In this document: piece after piece, positions 26,505 to 34,318 of the stretch
How the letters are laid out: each line of letters opens with the position of its first letter
Numbering within the stretch: the first letter of the stretch is position 1
Origin: Proteus faecis
GTDB lineage: Bacteria > Pseudomonadota > Gammaproteobacteria > Enterobacterales > Enterobacteriaceae
Reading direction: 5' to 3'
Length of the DNA stretch: 64,000 bases
Assembly: GCF_003144395.1 (NCBI RefSeq)
Contig: NZ_PENZ01000034.1
Coordinates: 1-64,000 of the forward strand
Notes under the pieces: model-generated
Databases searched by the model: none
Told to the model about the DNA's origin: nothing
What the model saw: the letters and a program-made list of their open reading frames with translations, nothing else
Position numbers and translations under genes: made by a program

Positions 26505-27014
26505 ATGATACGTTCTTTTGTCACTTTTTTAAGTTCATTTATTCTTACTGGATGCAATGTTATTCCTCCGAGTGATATTGAGCCTATTAATAATTTTGAA
26601 CTATCACGTTATCTTGGGCAGTGGTATGAGGTCGCTAGAATAGATAATCGTTTTGAAAAAGGCTTAACGAAAGTTACCGCAAATTATTCATTACGAGATG
26701 ATGGTGGTGTTAAGGTTATTAATCGAGGTTGGAGTCAAAATAAACATCGCTGGAAAGAAAGTATCGGTAAGGCTTATTTTGTTGGTTCATCTAATAAAGG
26801 TGCATTAAGAGTATCATTTTTTGGTCCGTTCTATGGTGGATATAATATCATCAAATTGGATAAAAATTATCAATATTCTTTGGTTGTAGGGCCAGATAAA
26901 GATTATTTATGGATATTATCACGTACACCGACCATGCCATCAAATTTGTTGAATGAATATATTAATTTTGCAACATCATATGGATTTGATAGTAACAGGA
27001 TCATAGTATTTTAA
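26505..27014 (+). CDS. blc: Outer-membrane lipocalin, Blc family
   Basis: A 169-residue lipoprotein. The signal peptide ends at a lipobox (LTGC, Cys17). The lipocalin signature YLGQWYEVARIDNRFEKG is followed by FFGPFYGGYNIIKLDKNYQY and SRTPTMPSNLL, close to E. coli Blc, which binds lysophospholipids under membrane stress. AGGAGG gives a strong start. It probably forms an operon with the YbgA-like gene upstream. Confidence 0.93.
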   Translation: MIRSFVTFLSSFILTGCNVIPPSDIEPINNFELSRYLGQWYEVARIDNRFEKGLTKVTANYSLRDDGGVKVINRGWSQNKHRWKESIGKAYFVGSSNKGALRVSFFGPFYGGYNIIKLDKNYQYSLVVGPDKDYLWILSRTPTMPSNLLNEYINFATSYGFDSNRIIVF

Positions 27015-27175
27015 TAAAAAAGTATATAGCTGAATTTAAATACTATCTAATTTAATTATTATTTGAAGATGCTCATTAATATTATCCATTGTAATAACAC
27101 TGGAAATAGTTATTTATACCTAAGAGCATGGGATTTATGAATTAGCGTTATCCAGACCAGTCATTTTGTTCTTAT

Positions 27176-27817
27176 ATGAGTAAATATGGTGTATTATTTT
27201 TTAATCAGGGTATTACCGAAGAATTAACACCTTATGAATCAGCCGTATTTTTAAAGAAGATAAAAACTAAGCCGGGATTAATTAAAGTTATCGAAGGTAA
27301 TAATAACGCAGTGCCACTTATTTTTATTCGAGTTCTTGATTCCTCGAATCCATCATTAAGTGGGTTATCTGAAGTAATTTATGAGAACAATGCGTGGTGT
27401 GTGAATTTAATCGATACGATTCAAGGTAATTCAGCAGAATATGAACTCTATGTATTTGTGAAGTCTTCTTATCATATTTCACTTCATCCTCAAAAATGGG
27501 GAATTCAAATCTATCATAAAGGTGTTATTACACATGCCTCAAGCCAAAGACCACTTAATTTATTAGAGGGAAATAACTTTGTGCTCACAGGAAATAATTG
27601 GAGTGGCGTGGATGTTAGGTTTCCTTGTGCGGTATTAATCACAACAATAGGGCATATTGGGATGATGGATTCGATGGGAGGAAAAACAATTAGGGTAACT
27701 CTTTGTGGCCGAGGTAACCGTATTATCCCTCATTCCATGATAGTTTCAGGACAGATGTCAACAACCTCACTAGGAAAGCAGTGTTTTTATATTGATGTGA
27801 GGGAGTATGGTGGGTGA
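27176..27817 (+). CDS. Probable phage-derived protein (DUF6453-like)
   Basis: A 213-residue protein starting MSKYGVLFFNQGITEEL. It lacks a signal peptide and membrane segments and is rich in beta strands. It resembles small proteins encoded beyond the tail tip gene in some enterobacterial phages (DUF6453), but this is recalled and uncertain. There is no tail cluster beside it here, so it may be a survivor of the second eroded element. It stands head to head with the 3' end of the retron operon. Confidence 0.45.
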   Translation: MSKYGVLFFNQGITEELTPYESAVFLKKIKTKPGLIKVIEGNNNAVPLIFIRVLDSSNPSLSGLSEVIYENNAWCVNLIDTIQGNSAEYELYVFVKSSYHISLHPQKWGIQIYHKGVITHASSQRPLNLLEGNNFVLTGNNWSGVDVRFPCAVLITTIGHIGMMDSMGGKTIRVTLCGRGNRIIPHSMIVSGQMSTTSLGKQCFYIDVREYGG

Positions 27818-27876
27818 TAGAAAACCACCATAACGAGTTGGGTATGTAAGGTCGCTAAAGCAAAAGTATAAATTTA

Positions 27877-28623
27877 TTATCTATACAGTCTTTTTACTAA
27901 TGGTTCTATGGATGATGAATAACAAAATTCTCTATTAATATTATCTATCAATTCAAAAACTTGATCTTCAACCTCATAGTAATCATTTCTGGGTAATCGT
28001 GGATGAGTAATTCCAAAATCTCGAAGCAAAGTCGTGATGTTTATTTGGTGCTTTACGTAAGAGAATGAACCTGATTTTGCATGTGAGCATGCATTATTTG
28101 ACTCAGTAATAGCGCTATTTATTTTGATAATCAGATCGCGGTAGTCTTGAGAGATGGATGTAGAGCCAGAGCGGGACTTATTAAAAATAATGTTATACCA
28201 TTTAAATATATCAAACGAAGATGGGGATAGACGATCTCTTTTATTGATTTCGTATGATAAGTACTCTTGAAATATCTTAAAGTGCGAAATATGGTTACCG
28301 AGAGCTGACACGCTAACACTATTAGTATACCCAAGTAAAGCAACAACTATACCACCGATGCTTGCTACTAATCCCAATAATATGAAAGTTGCTTGTAGTA
28401 TTAATATGGACTGTGAATAACCTTTAGTGAAGTTTGAAATACAGGTATTATGGAAACAAAAATTTCGACTAAAAAAGCCTTCTTGTATCCCAGTAAAAAA
28501 TAATGAAGTTATAAAAAGAATAATGCCTAGAGAAATAATAGTAATCAAACATAGGAGCAAGTATCTAAGAGGAGGAGAGTCTATTCTTTCTAGAAGGAAA
28601 TATCTTTTAAAAAATTTTTTCAT
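27877..28623 (-). CDS. Retron-associated two-helix membrane protein (putative effector)
   Basis: A 248-residue protein encoded 16 bases after the reverse transcriptase. Two membrane segments lie at about 21-44 (YLLLCLITIISLGIILFITS) and 72-98 (SILILQATFILLGLVASIGG), and the remaining ~150 residues are a soluble domain. This RNA-RT-2TM order matches retrons like Ec48 (Retron-Eco6), whose membrane protein is the toxic arm of an anti-phage abortive system. Assignment rests on order and topology, not on sequence identity. Confidence 0.78.
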   Translation of the reverse strand: MKKFFKRYFLLERIDSPPLRYLLLCLITIISLGIILFITSLFFTGIQEGFFSRNFCFHNTCISNFTKGYSQSILILQATFILLGLVASIGGIVVALLGYTNSVSVSALGNHISHFKIFQEYLSYEINKRDRLSPSSFDIFKWYNIIFNKSRSGSTSISQDYRDLIIKINSAITESNNACSHAKSGSFSYVKHQINITTLLRDFGITHPRLPRNDYYEVEDQVFELIDNINREFCYSSSIEPLVKRLYR

Positions 28624-28639
28624 TACCTTAACCTAAAGA

Positions 28640-29863
28640 TTATTGTATATAGCTTGGTTTTATAACTTTTGTTTTATCGCGAAATATAATAGCTTCTCGC
28701 ACAAAGGTTCGTTGTAAGATGTTTATACGCTCATGCACTCTATGATATCTTTTCCAATACCAATAAGTATCATGCTTACCTTTATTAAAATCATCCTCAA
28801 GGTTGGCTAAGGAAATAGAAACTCTTTCAAGATCTTTTTTTGATGGTAAAGGAAGTAATTTCAACAGTCGATTTACTAAGTTCTTATATTGAGAGTGATT
28901 TACTCGCTTAAGCTTATTGACTCGGCCCATACATCTATTGAAGTCTTTTCTATACGCATGTGTTGTTCGATAATTTCTTTCCGAGGCTAAGCTTTCAATG
29001 TTGCGTACGGATGCTCTAATTAGTTTTGCCTCGTATGAAGGGAGCCTCGGTTCAGAAAATGAAACTCGCAACCCGTGAACTGTTAATGGAGTAGTCGATG
29101 TATAATACTGCTGAGTTTTTTTCAAGTTAACAGGTAAATCTTTTTCATGCAGCATATTGATAATTATATCTTTCGCATATGAAAAGTCATAATTAGATAT
29201 AGTTGATGATACTGTGATATCGTCGACTAAACGAGTGTACCTTAAATTTTTTCGAGATAACCTATCAACAATTTTCCATTCAACGTCATATAAACATAAG
29301 CAAGATAAATAGCTTGACGTTAAAGCACCTTGTACTAAATGCCCTTCATAACAGCAGATATTCGTCAAAGCCTTTGATACATCATCACTAAAAAAGAAGA
29401 AATTGGAGAATATATTTTCAACATGTATTGCTTGAACATTATCGAAAAAGTTTTTAATGTCTACTTTTAGAAGACTTTTCGATTGGCAATGAACTCGTGC
29501 GCATGCAATGTAATCTTTTTGTTCAATATCTTCATCCAGAAATTGATTTGGAATTGAGCCAAAAAGATATGATGCCCAAATAATAGGAGGATTCTTTTTT
29601 TCTCGTCCTGTCGGAGTATATATATTAAATATTCTCCTGTTTATTCGACGTTGAATTTTTCTAATCGATGATTTTGGATTATAAACATTTCTTATACTAC
29701 CATCACTTTTCTCAACTGCAGAAGGAGTGTATCTTTCTTTATCAGGAGTTGTTAAAACTGTTTCAAGTTCAGTTCTTGTTATACTCAGAGTAGAACATAA
29801 TGAATCAATAGAGTTTATTGCGGAGACAGTATTCTTTTTGGTATGGCGTATTTGGAGAGACAT
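28640..29863 (-). CDS. Retron reverse transcriptase
   Basis: A 407-residue protein with retron RT motifs: the palm motif with Asp135 (LLKVDIKNFFDNV), a QGALTSSYLS segment (the usual QGAPTSP in altered form), the catalytic pair Asp214-Asp215 in YTRLVDDITVSS (LVDD instead of the usual YADD), and VHGLRVSFSEPRLPSYEAKL. The C-terminal ~130 residues are basic and helical, suiting recognition of its RNA. It would copy part of the adjacent RNA into msDNA. AAAGGA precedes the ATG. A structured RNA lies upstream and the 2TM gene downstream on the same strand. Confidence 0.9.
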   Translation of the reverse strand: MSLQIRHTKKNTVSAINSIDSLCSTLSITRTELETVLTTPDKERYTPSAVEKSDGSIRNVYNPKSSIRKIQRRINRRIFNIYTPTGREKKNPPIIWASYLFGSIPNQFLDEDIEQKDYIACARVHCQSKSLLKVDIKNFFDNVQAIHVENIFSNFFFFSDDVSKALTNICCYEGHLVQGALTSSYLSCLCLYDVEWKIVDRLSRKNLRYTRLVDDITVSSTISNYDFSYAKDIIINMLHEKDLPVNLKKTQQYYTSTTPLTVHGLRVSFSEPRLPSYEAKLIRASVRNIESLASERNYRTTHAYRKDFNRCMGRVNKLKRVNHSQYKNLVNRLLKLLPLPSKKDLERVSISLANLEDDFNKGKHDTYWYWKRYHRVHERINILQRTFVREAIIFRDKTKVIKPSYIQ

Positions 29864-29880
29864 AATAATCCTTTATACAA

Positions 29881-30125
29881 TATAAGCTTGATCACCTCAA
29901 ATAAAGAGGGCTGGAGGGTATGTTGCTTTTATCGGCTATAACTGACAACTGCCATACACCCCCATGATCAAGCTTACCGTCCAACTCTACTCTGCGTAGC
30001 CGAGAGAGGGGCCTGTGTGGGGCTTCTCCCGAATAGCTTAGTTAAACTAAGCGCCTTACGGCATTAGTCAATTGAAGATAAGTAATCTCAGCCGATTGTT
30101 GCAAAAAAGCGATTCGCTAATGCAA
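29881..30125 (-). ncRNA. Retron msr-msd RNA
   Basis: The region upstream of the RT is GC-richer than its surroundings and full of inverted repeats. Read on the minus strand it begins AACTTGCATTAGCGAATCGC, containing TTAGCGA (30114-30120), like the branch-G context of Ec86. Then come GCC-GTAA-GGC, GCTTAGTT/AACTAAGC, GGGAGAAGCCCC with GGCCCCTCTC, and a 12-bp repeat TAAGCTTGATCA/TGATCAAGCTTA (29883-29894 and 29965-29976) enclosing a GGGTGTATG/CATACCC stem, probably the msd. The 5' and 3' ends could pair (TATAAACTTG with CAAGCTTATA, one mismatch) as a1/a2. Exact ends are estimated. Confidence 0.8.
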
Positions 30126-30130
30126 GTTTA

Positions 30131-30182
30131 TATATACACTCATTTGATATAATTGTCAAAATATATCAAATGAGTGTATATA
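30131..30182 (-). promoter_or_regulatory. Retron promoter inside a 21-bp-arm palindrome
   Basis: Bases 30131-30151 and 30162-30182 are perfect inverted copies of 21 bases around a ten-base centre. On the minus strand the centre supplies TTGACA (30154-30159) and the left arm TATATA (30131-30136), 17 bases apart, an ideal sigma-70 promoter. Initiation would fall near 30124, just at the predicted 5' end of the retron RNA. The palindrome looks like an operator for a dimeric repressor. Confidence 0.75.
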
Positions 30183-30612
30183 ATAGTATCGTGAAAATTA
30201 ATCTAATTCTTAATAGAAAAAAATCCCTAACTATTCCATTAAACCAGCGTGTTGCTTAAAGCTGACAATCAAACTTGAGATATTGCATAATAAATTGTTA
30301 TTTTGTTTTTTTTAATATTCACTACATTAGTATAGTGAAAAATATTCAAATTAAATAAAAATCCCTAATTTATTTCCAGTATGAATTATTTTAATTAAAT
30401 TTTCACTTTCTATTATTTAATATAAATACTAGGTTAGTATACTTGATAGTAAATTTAATAAGCTTTCGAACACTTTAAATTACTTCCACAAAACCACTCC
30501 AACCCGAACTAAAAATCAACCAGTTACATACAAACCAAGATCACATAAAAAATAAATTATCTCCTCAATAATTATAATTTATTTAATAAGTTACTTAATT
30601 ATTATGGGTATA
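30183..30612. other. AT-rich gap between retron and second icd tail
   Basis: No convincing gene. It holds two near repeats of AAAAATCCCTAA (about 30220 and 30357), and TTCACTA/TATAGTGAA arms near 30328. The sequence becomes icd-like at TATAATGCTACGC. Confidence 0.4.
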
Positions 30613-30693
30613 ATGCTACGCTATATGGGTTGGACAGAAGCTGCTGATTTAATCATTAAAGGTATGGAAGGCGCAATTATCAAATATAGGTAA
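30613..30693 (+). pseudogene. icd: Second, internally deleted icd 3' fragment
   Basis: Twenty-six codons read [20 protein letters not shown] then AIIKYR and a stop. Compared with the fragment at 18806, 28 codons are lost in frame by fusion of GCAATT to GCGATT, and the last residues have diverged. A degraded icd terminator follows. It marks an older attachment site at the far end of the second element. Confidence 0.82.
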
Positions 30694-30745
30694 TTGTTAA
30701 TTTGATAAATAGTTAACGGGAGCTTATTAGTTTCCGGTTTTTATT

Positions 30746-31210
30746 GTGGGCATTAAAGCACAAATCTCAGCACATACAAAGTGGCTGTGTAAATACCATA
30801 TCGTCTTTTCGCCGAAATATAGACGGAAAGTAATTTTTAATAAAATTCGTTCAAGTATAGGTGAGATCCTTCGAGACCTTTGTAAGTATAAAGGTGTGGA
30901 AATAATCGAAGGGCATCTTATGCCAAATAATGTTCATATGTTAGTGAGTATTCCATCGAAGATATGCGTATCAAGTTTCATGGGATATTTGAAAGGTAAA
31001 AGTTCGTTGATGATCTTTGATAGACATGCCAATCTCAAATATAAATTTGGCAACAGAAAGTTTTGGGCGGAAAGGTTCTATGACACAACAGTTGGACTCA
31101 ATGAAGCCTCTATTCAAAAGTATATCAGAGAGCAAGAAAAGTCGGATTTAATCTTGGATAAATTGAGTAGTAAGAATATGAAAACCTCTTCAAGGGGTAA
31201 GTCAAAGTAG
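30746..31210 (+). CDS. tnpA: IS200 TnpA transposase, probably inactive
   Basis: A 154-residue Y1 transposase from a GTG start: TKWLCKYHIVFSPKYRRKVI, VSSFMGYLKGKSSLMIFDRH, and the catalytic-Tyr helix SIQKYIREQEKSD. The HUH motif, normally HxH in HLMPDHVHML, reads HLMPNNVHML, so the first metal-binding His is Asn. This should abolish nicking. The C-terminus (MKTSSRGKSK) also departs from the family end, perhaps by a frameshift. Length is near the usual ~150. Confidence 0.85.
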   Translation: MGIKAQISAHTKWLCKYHIVFSPKYRRKVIFNKIRSSIGEILRDLCKYKGVEIIEGHLMPNNVHMLVSIPSKICVSSFMGYLKGKSSLMIFDRHANLKYKFGNRKFWAERFYDTTVGLNEASIQKYIREQEKSDLILDKLSSKNMKTSSRGKSK

Positions 31211-31312
31211 CAAAGACACTTAGCTTGAACGAAGAGAAAGCAGCGTCATTAAGGCGCAGTCGATAACAAACCCTTATAGGGCGAGAGCAAACCACCCGTT
31301 TTACGGGTGGTT
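30746..31312 (+). mobile_element. IS200-family element
   Basis: A TnpA gene directly after the degraded icd terminator, with a right-end hairpin CCACCCG-TTTTA-CGGGTGG (31292-31310) typical of IS200/IS605 ends. The left boundary was not fixed; no tnpB-type gene is present, as in IS200. Confidence 0.75.
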
Positions 31313-31329
31313 ATGATTACCTAAAAATA

Positions 31330-31430
31330 TCATCGTTGATTAACTTTATGTAAAATAATTATTATATATCTTAAAGTGAAAAAGCTTTTCACTCCATATA
31401 TCAAGTGTTTCTCGTTTGAGGGGGAGTCAA
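31330..31430. repeat. Dispersed non-coding repeat R1, copy 1 (partial)
   Basis: Contains ATCTTAAAGTGAAAAAGC and TTTTCACTCCATATATCAAG, matching 38936-38983 at roughly four of five positions. AGTGAA...TTTTCACT is palindromic. Fuller related copies lie at 37300-37440 and 38885-39015. Confidence 0.5.
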
Positions 31431-31512
31431 TAAGTTTATCCACTCTGTTTTTAGAAAATAGTTTACATAAGTTAAATGAGGTTTAATAAGGTGGTAAGTA
31501 ATATTATTAGCT

Positions 31513-32076
31513 TTAATCATAATTCATTTTACCTGTCCAATAACTTACTTTACCTTTGCATTCTTTGTCGCTTCCCCAGCCATCATTTACAAAGCTATTT
31601 GTTGTTAAATCAAAGATATTTATTATTCCTAAATTGTCGTCATATAAATCATAGTCATGACCTTCTTTAGGTATAAATCTATGTCGGTATGTTGTAATTG
31701 TTTGTGTGTATTGAGAACGGAATGTTACTGCTTTATATTCTAATTCAATCCGCTGATTAGCTTTTATTTTATATTCTAGAGCATCTAATCCTTGCATTTC
31801 TTTTGATGCGGGTAACATTCCAGGTATTTTTTTGTTATATGTTGATTTTATACCAAAAATATTAAATCCAGGCCCCAAACTTTTTGTATCAGTGTGTTTA
31901 TAGCAGTCCCCGTCTTTCTCATAAATATTCATCGTAAGTGGGTATGCGTAATTTTTAGCCCTAATTCTTGAAAAATCAGATCCTTGGTAATCTTCTGGTG
32001 AGGATGCTAATCTAACTGCACAGCCAGAAAGTAAACATATTGATGTTGCTATAGTAATGATTAATTTCTTAGACAT
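31513..32076 (-). CDS. Lipoprotein of unknown function
   Basis: A 187-residue protein with a lipoprotein signal (IATSICLLSGC, Cys19). The mature part has two more cysteines (DGDCYKHT, DKECKGK), which may form a disulfide, and a beta-rich look (IELEYKAVTFRSQYTQ). It is likely an envelope lipoprotein; Ala at +2 would favour the outer membrane. AAGGAAAAG lies upstream. Family not recognised. It is a single gene next to an IS200 remnant. Confidence 0.68.
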   Translation of the reverse strand: MSKKLIITIATSICLLSGCAVRLASSPEDYQGSDFSRIRAKNYAYPLTMNIYEKDGDCYKHTDTKSLGPGFNIFGIKSTYNKKIPGMLPASKEMQGLDALEYKIKANQRIELEYKAVTFRSQYTQTITTYRHRFIPKEGHDYDLYDDNLGIINIFDLTTNSFVNDGWGSDKECKGKVSYWTGKMNYD

Positions 32077-32217
32077 AAAAACTTTTCCTTTTTAAATATC
32101 TTAGAGAAAATAGCAATGGTGAGTTGTATATATAAATATGGAACTCTATGTATGTAACTTTGTGTTAGCATTTATTTAATCTTTTAAAAAAGATCAAAAT
32201 ATTCATATCGGTTTTTA

Positions 32218-32450
32218 ATAAAAAAACCCCAAGTGAGTTGGGGGAAGTGAGTTATATAATGACATAGGAAAAAATATTGTAGGTATCATTTATAATAAAA
32301 TAATTGTTAATTGCAATGCTTTTTTGGGGGATTTATTATTTTGAGATAAAAAAATACTAATTTAGTATCAGTTTTAATAGTAAGGTTTTTCTTCTTTTTG
32401 AAAGGAAGGTAAAAAAAATCCATCTTTTTAGATGGATTAAAGAAATGTAT
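32218..32450 (-). repeat. Dispersed non-coding repeat R2, copy 1, with two minus-strand terminator hairpins
   Basis: Minus-strand hairpins CCCCAACTCACTTGGGG followed by TTTTTTT (32224-32245) and CCATCTAAAAAGATGG followed by ATTTTTTTT (32412-32440) are about 190 bases apart. The same pair occurs colinearly at 39714-39930. The rest of 32077-32770 is very AT-rich with no gene. Confidence 0.6.
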
Positions 32451-32770
32451 ATATCAATCGTATAATGAAAATGACGAAATTTATCGAATAAAGCAAATTT
32501 AAATAAACGGATAATGTCTAATAACGTTGCTATTATTAATTAATATAATATAAAATAGCAATGATTATTTTTCATAAATGCATTTTTATTGTATAAAAAT
32601 ATCAAAAAAATATATTTTTCATGGTGAGAGTTGTTGTTAATTATTTGATGGTTAATATTTTTCTAAAAAATATTAAAATGAAACATTTAATATCGAATAC
32701 TATATTTATATTATGAAAGAAATTGCAATTAGTACATCTGCTAGATCATATCGAGCAACAGAAGACCTTG

Positions 32771-32893
32771 TTTAAATGCCCTTGTTATCGCGGTTCACAA
32801 TATAGAACATCACAATTCGATGTCTCAGTGAACAACCCGGGCGGCGCAAAATGTATCTTTTGCAAAAATGTGATGACAGCTCAAATGAGTTAA
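32771..32893 (+). pseudogene. 5'-truncated YmcF-like fragment
   Basis: The frame reads FKCPCYRGSQYRTSQFDVSV then NNPGGAKCIFCKNVMTAQMS and a stop. Compared with 22196-22336 it lacks the first residues and the cold-shock gene upstream, and one zinc-binding Cys has become Tyr (CPCC to CPCY). It has no start site and is probably silent. Confidence 0.85.
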
Positions 32894-33075
32894 GCATTAA
32901 ATAGTTGAATATACAAAACCTCGCTTCGGCGGGGTTTTTTGCTATCTACAATCTCATATTGGTTACAGATAAAAAAATTTAGGTTTTAGGGCTTGAAAAA
33001 CTCTCGTTCGTTCATATTTATATTTAGGGTCAATAAGATACCGCCCATAATTTACTAAATACTGAAGGAGGAATT

Positions 33076-33534
33076 ATGCCTAACATTAAACCTTTTTCAT
33101 TATTCCCAACATTATCTGACAACTTAGTTTCAAATCGTTTTGATCAGATAGATCGCCTGTTTAGTCAGTTAACAGGCAGTAAGCCAATAGCATCACCTGT
33201 ACAGACTTATAACCTGAAACAGATTGATGATAACCATTATGAACTGACAGTGAGTGTGCCTGGATATCAAGAAAATGACCTATCGGTTTCATTAAAAGGA
33301 AGTCGTTTATTGATTGAAGGGAAAAAAGAAGAAAAATCAGAAGAAGACAATGATAAATGGATCCACCGAGGTATATCTCAAGGACAATTTACATTGCAGT
33401 TTGACCTCGGTAAAAATGTTAAAATAGAAAAAGCCGATTTATCAAGTGGGCTTCTGACTATTGCTATTGAATATGAGTTGCCGGAAGAAGAAAAACGGCA
33501 AACAATAGCGATAGAAAACAAAGATAAAAGCTAA
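33076..33534 (+). CDS. Hsp20/alpha-crystallin small heat-shock protein, copy 2
   Basis: A 152-residue near-identical copy of the protein at 22520 (for example DNLVSNRF for DNLLSNRF, and a final Ser for Lys). The ribosome site (GGAGGA), alpha-crystallin domain and downstream 11-pair terminator are kept, so both copies should be expressible. Most base differences are silent, so selection appears to maintain it. It follows a truncated ymcF-like fragment instead of an intact csp-ymcF unit. Confidence 0.92.
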   Translation: MPNIKPFSLFPTLSDNLVSNRFDQIDRLFSQLTGSKPIASPVQTYNLKQIDDNHYELTVSVPGYQENDLSVSLKGSRLLIEGKKEEKSEEDNDKWIHRGISQGQFTLQFDLGKNVKIEKADLSSGLLTIAIEYELPEEEKRQTIAIENKDKS

Positions 33535-33664
33535 TTGAGTTAGGTAACGTGAATAAGATTAAGGCTACGCATTATGTGTAGCCTTAATTGTTTTTGTCAG
33601 GGTTTTAAATTGGATTAATTTAAAACCGAGTTGATTGGTTTTATCGGTAGAAAACAGTTATTTT

Positions 33665-34306
33665 TTATTTTACTGTCCAAGCCTCTGAGAAATGGCGCTT
33701 TGAAAATAATTCAGCTAATCCACAGATTTGTTTTAAGCGTAATACTTCATCTTGTGACATACCTAGTTCATCACCAATTCGTTTATCGCTCCATCCTAAT
33801 CGAGATAGATCTCTAACTATATCTGACATCGCTGCGACTTGATGTTGTCCTCTTGCTCGATTATGCCGAATAGTAGTTGCTATTTGATCTGACATTGTGT
33901 TGTTTTTAATATCAAGGATGGTGACGGGCAAATAATTATTAATCCGTTTTTTTAAGGCATTTTCTTTGCTTAATAAATAACGATGATAGCCATCAATGAT
34001 TTGCCATTGCAATTGTTTAGTTTTATTTTGTTGTGCAGACAATACTACAACGGGTTGAGTATAACCGTCTTTTATTAATGAGGTTTTGAGTAATCTCTTT
34101 TCTGTAGGAGACATAACATTAGGATTGTAGTCATTTGCTACGACTTGATTTTGCTTTACCCAAAGAACACAATCTATAGGTTCATTTTTGAACGGGCTAA
34201 TTTGATGAAGAAATAATTTAATTTTGTTTATCGCTTCGATTTTTTGTTCATCATTTAGTTTTAGCAAATAATCTTTTAGTGAAGAAAACACTGTTTCAAT
34301 AGTCAT
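33665..34306 (-). CDS. ibrB: ParB-like nuclease-domain protein, IbrB-like
   Basis: A 213-residue protein, second gene of an IbrA-IbrB pair. The ParB/sulfiredoxin-like region covers ~45-150: NDYNPNVMSPTEKRLLKTSL, QPVVVLS and WQIIDGYHRYLLS, then TTIRHNRARGQHQVAAMSDI. A C-terminal helix-turn-helix follows (GWSDKRIGDELGMSQDEVLR). In E. coli, IbrAB raise expression of Eib immunoglobulin-binding proteins; the biochemistry is unclear. It starts 12 bases after the IbrA stop. Confidence 0.84.
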   Translation of the reverse strand: MTIETVFSSLKDYLLKLNDEQKIEAINKIKLFLHQISPFKNEPIDCVLWVKQNQVVANDYNPNVMSPTEKRLLKTSLIKDGYTQPVVVLSAQQNKTKQLQWQIIDGYHRYLLSKENALKKRINNYLPVTILDIKNNTMSDQIATTIRHNRARGQHQVAAMSDIVRDLSRLGWSDKRIGDELGMSQDEVLRLKQICGLAELFSKRHFSEAWTVK

Positions 34307-34318
34307 ATTTACCTCTTG

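Larger units (their letters stand above)
32771..33600. repeat. ~830-bp duplicated block, copy 2
   Basis: Near-identical to 22214-23044, including both terminators (about 32915-32940 and 33558-33595). The left junction cuts the ymcF-like gene; the right ends after TTTTTGTC. Confidence 0.9.
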
